Assembly: GCF_900129235.1 (NCBI RefSeq)
Contig: NZ_FQUV01000008.1
Coordinates: forward strand, 62,001 to 126,000
Source of the DNA: Litoreibacter ascidiaceicola
Lineage (GTDB): Bacteria; Pseudomonadota; Alphaproteobacteria; Rhodobacterales; Rhodobacteraceae
DNA length: 64,000 nt
Direction of reading: 5' to 3'
In this document: positions 35,535-42,998 of the stretch, in pieces
How the letters are laid out: the number at the start of each line of letters is the position of its first letter
Numbering within the stretch: position 1 is the stretch's first letter
Notes under the pieces: generated by a model
The model's input: only the letters and a program-made list of their open reading frames with translations
Database searches by the model: none
What the model was told of the DNA's origin: nothing
Translations under genes and position numbers: made by a program

Positions 35535-36830
35535 ATGCCGTTTGAACCCATGACTATAGCCCCGAAGCGTATTGCCGTAATCGGGGCGGGAATTTCCGGC
35601 ATGGGTGCCGCACATATGCTGTCGAAATCGCATCAGGTGACATTATTCGAGGCGGAACCCCGCTTGGGCGGCCATGCGCGTACCATCATTGCTGGAAAGC
35701 GCGGTGACCAGCCTGTGGACACTGGGTTCATCGTGTTCAATGAAACCAACTACCCTCATCTGGTAAATCTGTTTGCCGACCTCGGGGTCGAAACGGTCAA
35801 AAGCAATATGAGCTTCGGTGCCTCGATCGGGGGCGGGAAGTTGGAATACGGTCTGCACAGCATTGACGCGATCTTTGCGCAACGTCGCAACGCCATGGAC
35901 CCACGTTTCCTTCGGATGATCCGCGATATCGTTCGCTTCAACGCCCGCGCGGTGGATGTTGCGAACGACCCTGACATTTCCATTTCGGAGCTTTTGGGGC
36001 AGCTCGGCACCGGTTCATGGTTCCGCGACAAATACCTGTTGCCGTTTACCGGCGCGATTTGGTCTACACCAATAGAGCGGATGGAGGCCTTTCCAGCGCA
36101 AGCGATGATACGCTTCATGCAAAATCACGCCCTGCTGGGATATTCGGGCCAGCACCAATGGCGCACCGTGCAAGGGGGCTCAACGCAATATGTCTGCAAA
36201 CTGGAAGAGCGATTGAGGAACCAAGGCGTAAGCATCCGCGTGGGAACACCCATCAAGTCGGTTGAGCGTGCTCAAACCCATGTCGAGATTACGCCTGTCG
36301 GAGGGGTGCTTGAGCGTTTTGATGAAGTTGTATTCGCCTCCCATGCCGATCAAAGCTTGGCCATGCTGACCGATGCGTCCCTTGCAGAGCGTGCAGCCTT
36401 AGGGGCGGTGAAATACCAACCCAACGAAGCCGTGCTACATGCCGACCCGTCAATGATGCCGAAGCGGCGCAAGGTCTGGGCCAGCTGGGTATATTGCGAA
36501 GACAAGCACAAGTCTTCAGACAGAATTGATCTGACCTACTGGATGAACTCCCTTCAGCCGATCCCGCATGATGATCCGCTCTTTGTAACCCTGAACTCGA
36601 CCCGCGAGATTTGTGAGGATCTGATTTATGATACGAAGACATTCCATCATCCGGTTTATGATGTCGCCGCTTTGAAAGCACAGGACAAAATTTCGGCCAT
36701 GAACGGGACAAACCGGACATGGTTCTGCGGGGCTTGGATGAAAAACGGCTTCCACGAGGACGGCCTGTCTAGTGCGGTTGATGTGGCTCAGGGCTTCGCC
36801 TCGAAACTAGAAACGTCCGAGGCTGCGTGA
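35535..36830 (+). CDS. FAD-dependent amine oxidase-like oxidoreductase
   Basis: The 431-residue protein begins with a dinucleotide-binding motif RIAVIGAGISGMGAAHML (about residues 13-30) and a DTGFIVFNETNYPHL segment typical of a conserved flavin amine-oxidase subgroup; the C-terminal part carries the FCGAWMKNGFHEDGLSSA FAD motif. Homologues sit beside DUF1365 genes and are part of RpoE-ChrR regulated singlet-oxygen responses in Rhodobacter (the RSP_1091 type); they have been linked to lipid modification, but the reaction is not fixed. ATG at 35535 has GGAG six bases upstream. It overlaps the next gene by GTGA. Confidence 0.88.
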   Translation: MPFEPMTIAPKRIAVIGAGISGMGAAHMLSKSHQVTLFEAEPRLGGHARTIIAGKRGDQPVDTGFIVFNETNYPHLVNLFADLGVETVKSNMSFGASIGGGKLEYGLHSIDAIFAQRRNAMDPRFLRMIRDIVRFNARAVDVANDPDISISELLGQLGTGSWFRDKYLLPFTGAIWSTPIERMEAFPAQAMIRFMQNHALLGYSGQHQWRTVQGGSTQYVCKLEERLRNQGVSIRVGTPIKSVERAQTHVEITPVGGVLERFDEVVFASHADQSLAMLTDASLAERAALGAVKYQPNEAVLHADPSMMPKRRKVWASWVYCEDKHKSSDRIDLTYWMNSLQPIPHDDPLFVTLNSTREICEDLIYDTKTFHHPVYDVAALKAQDKISAMNGTNRTWFCGAWMKNGFHEDGLSSAVDVAQGFASKLETSEAA

Positions 36831-37585
36831 GCGGAATCAGTCATATCGCAGGCGTGACCTTTCACGGGCGCAAAGGGGCGATCGAAAACGCCTTCCGATA
36901 TGGCGTGGACTACGTCTTGTTGGACCCCACCTCGGAGGTAACATCTCCGGCTTTGTTTTCACGCAACAGCGCCAATCTGGTATCTCTGCACGACAGCGAC
37001 CACGGGGGCGATCCGAAGCAAGGTGCGGGCGCATCTTGGGCGCGCGGGGTCTTTGAGGCCGAAGGCTTGATGACTGTCGTCGACCGGATTGAACTGCTCG
37101 CCCAGCCGCGTGTCTTGGGACATGTATTCAATCCGGTGAGCTTCTGGCTTGGCTTTGATGCTGAGGGTAGCTTGTGCGCAGTTATACCCGAGGTCTCGAA
37201 CACCTATGGAGATCGGCATTGCTACCTTTGTTTCCATGATGACCACCGCGCTATCTTGCCGACTGACCGACTGACTGCACGAAAGATATTCTACGTCTCG
37301 CCGTTCCAGCCGGTCGCAGGTGAATACACATTCCGCTTTGACTTCACAGACGACAAGGTGGGCGTTTGGATCGACTACACTTGCGGGAACAACGGCTTGC
37401 TGGCGACTCTAACTGGCAAGCGTGCGCCGCTGACCAACTGGTCGATATTGAGGGCGTGTTTACGCCGCCCGTTAGGATCGCGTCGCGTTTTGAGTCTAAT
37501 CCATTGGCAGGCCCTAAAACTGTGGTGGAAGGGCGCAAAATTTCGTGCACACCCCGAACCGCCATCCAAAAAGGTATCGAGATGA
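36827..37585 (+). CDS. DUF1365 family protein
   Basis: The 252-residue protein is a DUF1365 member with HIAGVTFHGRKG at the start, VLGHVFNPVSFWLGFD in the middle and FYVSPFQPVAGEYTFRF. The family is nearly always encoded next to the flavin oxidoreductase found upstream and is part of singlet-oxygen response operons in Rhodobacter (RSP_1090 type). Function is unknown. The GTG start at 36827 overlaps the previous stop (GTGA), and its own TGA overlaps the next ATG, so it is embedded in a translationally coupled operon. Confidence 0.88.
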   Translation: MSGISHIAGVTFHGRKGAIENAFRYGVDYVLLDPTSEVTSPALFSRNSANLVSLHDSDHGGDPKQGAGASWARGVFEAEGLMTVVDRIELLAQPRVLGHVFNPVSFWLGFDAEGSLCAVIPEVSNTYGDRHCYLCFHDDHRAILPTDRLTARKIFYVSPFQPVAGEYTFRFDFTDDKVGVWIDYTCGNNGLLATLTGKRAPLTNWSILRACLRRPLGSRRVLSLIHWQALKLWWKGAKFRAHPEPPSKKVSR

Positions 37586-37632
37586 GTGCCGCTGAAACCG
37601 ATGAAACAACATTAACGAGAGCTGCCGGATGA
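37582..37632 (+). CDS. 16-residue micro-ORF bridging DUF1365 and SDR genes
   Basis: ATG at 37582 and TGA at 37630-37632 enclose a 16-codon reading frame, MSAAETDETTLTRAAG. Its ATG overlaps the DUF1365 stop as ATGA, and its stop overlaps the ATG of the next gene in the same way. No homology is claimed. It may be a translational-coupling bridge, or the remnant of a gene once between the two. Whether it is translated cannot be told from sequence. Confidence 0.4.
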   Translation: MSAAETDETTLTRAAG

Positions 37633-38360
37633 GAGATTTTAACGGGAAGCGATATTGGTTGGTTGGTGCCTCCGCTGGGCTGGGCCGTGCTTTGGCCGAT
37701 AAGCTGGTGGAGGCCGGCGCCGAAGTGGTGATCTCTGCTCGCGGCGAAGATGGGCTGAAACAGGCGGTGTCCGAAATCGGCACGAAAGCGTCCTACGTAA
37801 CCGTTGATGTGTCCGAAAATGACGACGTGATCCGCGCGGCTACAGAAGTCGGTGAGGTCGACGGCTATGTGCATCTGGCGGGTGTTTATTGGCCGCAAGG
37901 CGCGAAAGAGTGGGACGCCGATCAGGTGAACGCCATGTGCGATATCAATTTCACCGGTTTGGCGCGTGTCTTAGGGCAGGTCGTTCCGAACATGGTTCAA
38001 CGAGACGGCGGACATATCGTCATCACGTCCAGCCTGACCGGATTTAGAGGCCTCCCTGGCTCTATCGGGTATACAGCGAGCAAGGCGGCCACTATGAGTT
38101 TGGCCGAATGCATGTATGCTGATTTGCGCGAAACAGGCGTGGATATTCAGGTGGTGAATCCGGGGTTTATCAAGACCCAACTAACCGACAAGAACGACTT
38201 CAACATGCCGTTCATTATGGAGCCGGAAGAGGCCGCGCAGATCGTGTTCGACCATATGAAGTCCGGTGGTTTCAAACGCAGCTTTCCGACTCTGTTCAGT
38301 CTTGTTTTCAGAGGCAGCCAATTCCTGCCGGACTGGCTGTATTACCGCATTTTCTCCTGA
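37629..38360 (+). CDS. Short-chain dehydrogenase/reductase
   Basis: The 243-residue protein is a classical SDR: the cofactor loop GASAGLGRAL at 13-22, the NAG-equivalent LAGVYW, the catalytic serine in ITSSLTG, and the GYTASKAATMSLAE Tyr-Lys motif. It lacks a signal peptide. The ATG at 37629 overlaps the stop of the micro-ORF. Its place at the end of the flavin oxidoreductase-DUF1365 operon suggests it acts on the same, presumably lipid-related, substrate in the stress response; this is inference. It ends in a partly hydrophobic C-terminal segment (LFSLVFRGSQFLPDWLYY). Confidence 0.9.
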   Translation: MRDFNGKRYWLVGASAGLGRALADKLVEAGAEVVISARGEDGLKQAVSEIGTKASYVTVDVSENDDVIRAATEVGEVDGYVHLAGVYWPQGAKEWDADQVNAMCDINFTGLARVLGQVVPNMVQRDGGHIVITSSLTGFRGLPGSIGYTASKAATMSLAECMYADLRETGVDIQVVNPGFIKTQLTDKNDFNMPFIMEPEEAAQIVFDHMKSGGFKRSFPTLFSLVFRGSQFLPDWLYYRIFS

Positions 38361-38369
38361 GTTCCTGTT

Positions 38370-38398
38370 TGATCCATATCATTGGAGAAGGCTATGCT
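38370..38398 (+). promoter_or_regulatory. Candidate RpoE-type promoter before DUF3775 gene
   Basis: TTGATCCATAT, the same 11-base string as at the promoter 35470-35480, occurs at 38369-38379. TGATCC (38370-38375) is followed after 17 bases by TATGCT (38393-38398), 40 bases before the next ATG. The spacing is one base short of the pair upstream, so this is weaker support. Confidence 0.4.
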
Positions 38399-38438
38399 GC
38401 CGCCTACAGTGGATCATCAACACGGAGGAGCATTGTCG

Positions 38439-38753
38439 ATGGACATTTCCCTACACAAGGTTGCGCAAGTTGTCTTGTTTGCACACGAAATCGACCGCGC
38501 AGAGGGCGAACTTCGCGCGTTCATCGATGGATTGAACGAGGACGAGCAGGCCGAGCTTGTCGCGTTGACATGGATCGGACGCGGCAGCTTTGATGCGAGC
38601 GAATGGGACGAGGCATTGCTCACGGCGCGGCAAGAGAAGGTGAGCCCTACCGAGGATTACCTTTTGGGAATCCCTCATCTTGCAGACCATCTTGAAAACG
38701 GCTCTGAAATGATGGGCTTTGACCTGTCGGATGCGGAAGAAGAGCTTCTTTAG
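38439..38753 (+). CDS. DUF3775 family protein
   Basis: The 104-residue acidic protein has a family-type core (DEQAELVALTWIGRGSFDASEWDEALLTARQEK) and a YLLGIPHLADHLENGSEMMG C-terminal segment. ATG at 38439 has GGAGGAG nine to ten bases upstream; an earlier in-frame TTG is less likely. No function is established. Its own ECF-type promoter candidate precedes it, which would put it in the same stress regulon. It overlaps the end of the convergent saccharopine dehydrogenase gene by four bases. Confidence 0.8.
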   Translation: MDISLHKVAQVVLFAHEIDRAEGELRAFIDGLNEDEQAELVALTWIGRGSFDASEWDEALLTARQEKVSPTEDYLLGIPHLADHLENGSEMMGFDLSDAEEELL

Positions 38754-39796
38754 AGATGTTCGTCGAACGTCGCCTTCGCGCGACCCCAAACGCCTGCGTC
38801 CAGCGCGTCGAGCGTGAGGAGGCTTGGTAACAACTGGCTGGAAAAATCTTCGGAAGCTTCGGTGGGCAGCATGGAAGGCAGATTGTCGATGGCTGTCACA
38901 TCCAACACGGGGTCGTCGTGAACCCGTAGGGCTGGCGCGTCCCACGTCGTGACACGATCATAGACCTTGATCGGGGAAAAGTCGCTGTCAGGATCGCAGG
39001 CGATGTCACCAATCACCGAGAGTTTGCGCTCTGTCGTTTTTGCCGATGCCGGAACAAATACCGGCGTTCCGGGGCGCGCAAGAATACAATTCAGGAAAAT
39101 GTCGTGGTCCAACACCTCGGGGAACGGCCCCCCGCTGGCGGTTTCTGCCATGTCCCATTTGGTTACGGGTACCCCCATGGACGTGCAAAGGTCTGCACCA
39201 CCCGTTCCCACGCGGCCCAAGGCGCCGATAATGAGGGCCGAAGGTCGCTTATCACTAAAGGCCGCCATGCGTTCGTTCAGGTCATCTTGCATTGCTTTTG
39301 ACGATGCGTAGACCCCAACTGGCTCCACAATGCTTCCGTTCTGTTGGGCAATCCAGCACATCAGGCTGACTGCTGCCCCCGCGTAGCCCGCCCAATACCC
39401 GAACGCAGCAACGCGGCGGCCGTCTTCGCCCACAAGATATTCCAAGTCATATATGGCACCTCCGCCCGCCTTGAAGCGGTCCAGCAACACGCGGCCCGAG
39501 GGTTGCCCCTTGAAGGCGTGACCGAACATAATGTGGCGGTGTGGCAGAGGTGTGCCGTCTTCGGGCAGCTCTTTGAGGCCGAAAATGATTGCTTCGCGAG
39601 GGGCGTCGGTCCAGCTGCCTTCGAGCGCAATTTCGCAGCCCGTCGCACTATAGCCATCGATACCAATTGCGCGTGAGGAGCTCTCCTCAACGGTGACTTT
39701 GATCCCTGCATTCATAAGCGCTTTGACCCCTTCAGGCGTCACGCCGACCCGTTGCTCATGGTCTCGGCTTTCGGATCGAACCCAAAGATGTGTCAT
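38750..39796 (-). CDS. Saccharopine dehydrogenase (NAD+, L-lysine-forming type)
   Basis: The 348-residue protein resembles fungal-type saccharopine dehydrogenase (Lys1): the N-terminal LWVRSESRDHEQRVGVTPEGV segment, the AAFGYWAGYAGA stretch, the SALIIGALGRVGTGG NAD-binding loop and the C-terminal DNLPSMLPTEASEDFSSQLLP motif are all typical. The enzyme interconverts saccharopine and lysine plus 2-oxoglutarate; in bacteria it may act in lysine catabolism or in reverse. No second saccharopine gene is adjacent. It is divergent from the formate dehydrogenase gene 170 bases away. Confidence 0.9.
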   Translation of the reverse strand: MTHLWVRSESRDHEQRVGVTPEGVKALMNAGIKVTVEESSSRAIGIDGYSATGCEIALEGSWTDAPREAIIFGLKELPEDGTPLPHRHIMFGHAFKGQPSGRVLLDRFKAGGGAIYDLEYLVGEDGRRVAAFGYWAGYAGAAVSLMCWIAQQNGSIVEPVGVYASSKAMQDDLNERMAAFSDKRPSALIIGALGRVGTGGADLCTSMGVPVTKWDMAETASGGPFPEVLDHDIFLNCILARPGTPVFVPASAKTTERKLSVIGDIACDPDSDFSPIKVYDRVTTWDAPALRVHDDPVLDVTAIDNLPSMLPTEASEDFSSQLLPSLLTLDALDAGVWGRAKATFDEHL

Positions 39797-39966
39797 GTCA
39801 GTTTCCCTTTAAGTGTTACCCTAAGACTTACGCGAGGCCGCCAATACGCGCCACCCCTGCGCCCATGGGAAACAGGCTGACGCAAATACGGTGTTTGAGG
39901 TCGCGCATGATGCTCTGGAATTGCCCGCCCGATGCTTTAACTTGGCGCACGCAGGGAGACACGCCA

Positions 39967-42732
39967 ATGACCGACACGATCAAATTCACGCTCAACGGTG
40001 AGCAGGTAGAGGCCCAAGCGGGCGAAACCATCTGGGAAGTGGCCAATGGCCGTGGCCTTGTGATCCCGCATCTGTGTCACAAACCGGCACCCGGATATCG
40101 CCCCGACGGCAACTGCCGTGCGTGTATGGTCGAGATCGAGGGCGAGCGGGTTTTGGCCGCGTCGTGCATTCGCGAACCAGCTGAAGGGATGGTCGTCACC
40201 AGCAACTCCAATCGCGCGGAAACCGCGCGAAAAATGGTCGTGGAGATGCTGGTCGCGGATCAGCCCGCGCCTGACGAGGCGCATGATAAATCTTCCCACC
40301 TTTGGGACATGGCGGCGATGCAGGGCGTGTCGGAAAGCCGGTTCCCGAAGCTGGAGGAAGGCCGCATCCCGTTGCTGGATGACAGCCACGTGGCGATGTC
40401 GGTGAACTTGGATGCGTGCATTCAATGCGGCCTGTGCGTACGCGCCTGTCGAGAGGTTCAGGTGAACGACGTGATCGGCATGTCGGGCCGTGGTCACGAC
40501 TCCTATCCGACCTTCGATTTCGCCGACCCGATGGGCGACAGCACCTGCGTGGCTTGTGGTGAATGCGTTCAAGCCTGCCCGACCGGTGCGTTGATGCCTG
40601 CAACCGTGACGGACGAGAACCAAATTGGTGACAGCAAGGATTTTGACAGTGAAGTGGAAAGCGTTTGCCCGTTCTGCGGTGTCGGGTGCCAGATTTCGCT
40701 GAAGGTCAAAGACGGCAAGGTGAAATATGTGGACGGGATCAACGGCCCCGCCAACGAAGGCCGCCTGTGTGTCAAAGGCCGCTTTGGCTTCGACTACATT
40801 CACCATGACCACCGCCTGACCAAGCCGTTGATCCGCCGTGACGACGCACCTGCTAAGGGGCTGAATGTCGACCCTGGCAATTGGCAGGAGTTCTTCCGCG
40901 AGGCGACGTGGGACGAGGCGCTGGATATGGCTGCGGGCGGCATGAAGGGTCGGGGCCGTGAGGTCGCGGGTTTCGGGTCGGCTAAATGCACCAACGAAGA
41001 GGCCTACCTGTTCCAGAAAATTATCCGCCAAGGCTTTGGTCACAACAACGTCGATCACTGCACGCGGCTTTGCCATGCGTCGTCAGTCGCGGCGCTGATG
41101 GAGAACGTGGGGTCCGGTGCTGTGACCGCGACGTTTAACGAGATTGAAAACGCAGACGTTGCGATTGTCATTGGTGCGAACCCGACGGAAAACCATCCCG
41201 TTGCGGCGACCTATTTCAAGCAGTTCGCTAAGCGTGGCGGCAAGCTGATCGTCATGGACCCGCGCGGACAAGCGTTGAAACGCCATTCTAGCCACATGCT
41301 GCAATTCCGCCCTGGTGCAGATGTGTCGATGCTGAATGCGATCATGCATGTGATCGTGGAGGAAGGCCTCTACGACCAACAATATATCGACGCCTACACC
41401 GAGAATTGGGAGGCCGAGAAGGCCCACCTTGCGGGATTTACACCTGAGAAGATGAGTGAGATTTGCGGTATCGCTCCTGAGATGTTGCGCGATGTGGCCC
41501 GTACCTTTGCTGGTGCCAAAGCGGCTATGATTTTCTGGGGCATGGGGGTCTCGCAACACATTCACGGCACCGACAATTCCCGCTGCCTGATCAGCCTTGC
41601 GTTGATGACGGGTCAAGTGGGCCGGCCCGGTTCCGGTCTTCACCCGCTGCGCGGTCAGAACAACGTGCAAGGCGCGTCGGATGCGGGGCTCGTGCCGATG
41701 TTCTTGCCGGACTATCAAAGCGTGATGGATGACGGTGTTCGTTCTGCCTTCACCGAAGTTTGGGGCTCGGATGACTTCTCGAACGAGAAGGGCCTGACTG
41801 TGACCGAAATCCTGGATGCGGTCCACGCGGGCGACATCAAGTCGATGTACATTCTAGGTGAAAATCCGGCGATGTCGGACCCTGATGTGGAACACGCCCG
41901 CGATGCGTTAGCGAAGCTGGATCACTTGGTCGTCCAAGACATCTTCCTGACCGAAACCGCGAACTTTGCCGATGTGATTTTACCTGCCTCAGCCTTTGCC
42001 GAGAAGTCCGGCACTGTGACCAACACCAATCGTCAGGTGCAAATGGGCCGCCCTGCTTTGCCGCCACCTGGTGACGCGAAAGAGGACTGGTGGATCGAGG
42101 TTGAGCTGGCCAAGCGCTTAGGTTTGGACTGGAGCTATAGTGGTCCGGCTGACGTCTTTGCGGAGATGAAAAAGAACATGGGCTCGCTAGACAACATCAC
42201 GTGGGACCGCTTAGCGATGGAAAGCGTGGTGACCTATCCGTCACTTTCCCCCACAGACCCCGGGCAACCGATTGTGTTTGGCGATGGATTCCCGCGTGCT
42301 GATGGCCGCGCGAAATTTACCCCCGCGAACGTCATTGCGCCGGATGAGGTCCCTGATGCCGAGTATCCGATGATTCTGACGACTGGCCGACAACTGGAGC
42401 ACTGGCATACAGGGTCTATGACCCGTCGCGCTTCGGTGTTGGACGCATTGCAGCCAGAGGCCAACTGCTCGCTGCACCCGTCGACGTTGCGCAAGCTGGG
42501 GGTGGAGCCCGGTGGCATGTTGCGGCTGACAACGCGGCGCGGGTCGATCAATGTCATGGCGCGGTCTGACCGTGCGGTCGCACCTGACATGGTGTTCCTG
42601 CCTTTTGCTTATGTTGAAGCCGCGGCCAACATTCTGACCAACCCCGCAGTCGATCCTTACGGTAAGATTCCGGAATTCAAGTTTGCGGCGGTTCGTGTCG
42701 AGAACGCGGATCAACCTGTTCCCGCAGAATAG
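39967..42732 (+). CDS. Formate dehydrogenase alpha subunit (Mo/W-bisMGD, Cys type)
   Basis: The 921-residue protein has an N-terminal 2Fe-2S ferredoxin-like domain (residues 1-75; GNCRACMVEIEG), two 4Fe-4S motifs (CIQCGLCVRAC and CVACGECVQACP), and a molybdopterin domain starting with CPFCGVGCQ. The metal ligand region reads VDHCTRLCHASS, with Cys369 where selenocysteine stands in E. coli FdhF. It oxidises formate, probably in the cytoplasm. FdsA-type enzymes normally have NADH-linking partners (FdsB, FdsG), but none is adjacent here. ATG at 39967 has AGGGAGA seven bases upstream. The next gene is unrelated. Confidence 0.92.
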   Translation: MTDTIKFTLNGEQVEAQAGETIWEVANGRGLVIPHLCHKPAPGYRPDGNCRACMVEIEGERVLAASCIREPAEGMVVTSNSNRAETARKMVVEMLVADQPAPDEAHDKSSHLWDMAAMQGVSESRFPKLEEGRIPLLDDSHVAMSVNLDACIQCGLCVRACREVQVNDVIGMSGRGHDSYPTFDFADPMGDSTCVACGECVQACPTGALMPATVTDENQIGDSKDFDSEVESVCPFCGVGCQISLKVKDGKVKYVDGINGPANEGRLCVKGRFGFDYIHHDHRLTKPLIRRDDAPAKGLNVDPGNWQEFFREATWDEALDMAAGGMKGRGREVAGFGSAKCTNEEAYLFQKIIRQGFGHNNVDHCTRLCHASSVAALMENVGSGAVTATFNEIENADVAIVIGANPTENHPVAATYFKQFAKRGGKLIVMDPRGQALKRHSSHMLQFRPGADVSMLNAIMHVIVEEGLYDQQYIDAYTENWEAEKAHLAGFTPEKMSEICGIAPEMLRDVARTFAGAKAAMIFWGMGVSQHIHGTDNSRCLISLALMTGQVGRPGSGLHPLRGQNNVQGASDAGLVPMFLPDYQSVMDDGVRSAFTEVWGSDDFSNEKGLTVTEILDAVHAGDIKSMYILGENPAMSDPDVEHARDALAKLDHLVVQDIFLTETANFADVILPASAFAEKSGTVTNTNRQVQMGRPALPPPGDAKEDWWIEVELAKRLGLDWSYSGPADVFAEMKKNMGSLDNITWDRLAMESVVTYPSLSPTDPGQPIVFGDGFPRADGRAKFTPANVIAPDEVPDAEYPMILTTGRQLEHWHTGSMTRRASVLDALQPEANCSLHPSTLRKLGVEPGGMLRLTTRRGSINVMARSDRAVAPDMVFLPFAYVEAAANILTNPAVDPYGKIPEFKFAAVRVENADQPVPAE

Positions 42733-42770
42733 ACAGCCGCAGAACGACTGATTCTGATTTTCGAATATCA

Positions 42771-42815
42771 CCCCTGCCTCGGCCCTTATTACGGCGGAGG
42801 CAGGGGGGCGCCCTT
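42771..42815 (+). terminator. Terminator-like hairpin after the formate dehydrogenase gene
   Basis: A perfect 10-bp stem CCCCTGCCTC (42771-42780) with GAGGCAGGGG (42797-42806) encloses a 16-base loop, 38 bases after the stop. The T tract is poor (CCCTTTC), so it may be a weak terminator. Confidence 0.55.
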
Positions 42816-42998
42816 TCGCCACTAATGGCGCAAAATCTCTTAAATATAAGTTGTTGTCCGCCGAATTCAGACGGTTGATAGCGCTATCTGAACAAGTGTT
42901 CAAAAAAACATTTGACGTTGCAGCGCCTGCCGACCAGTATTCCCCCAATAGGAAGCGCTTAGCTTCACCGTCGGTCATTCCGGCATTGGGAGGAAATT

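Noticed and set aside
37366-37581. Upstream in-frame extension of the micro-ORF within the DUF1365 gene
   Set aside because: This frame runs through the DUF1365 coding region and has no independent support; only the last 16 codons have the double ATGA arrangement.
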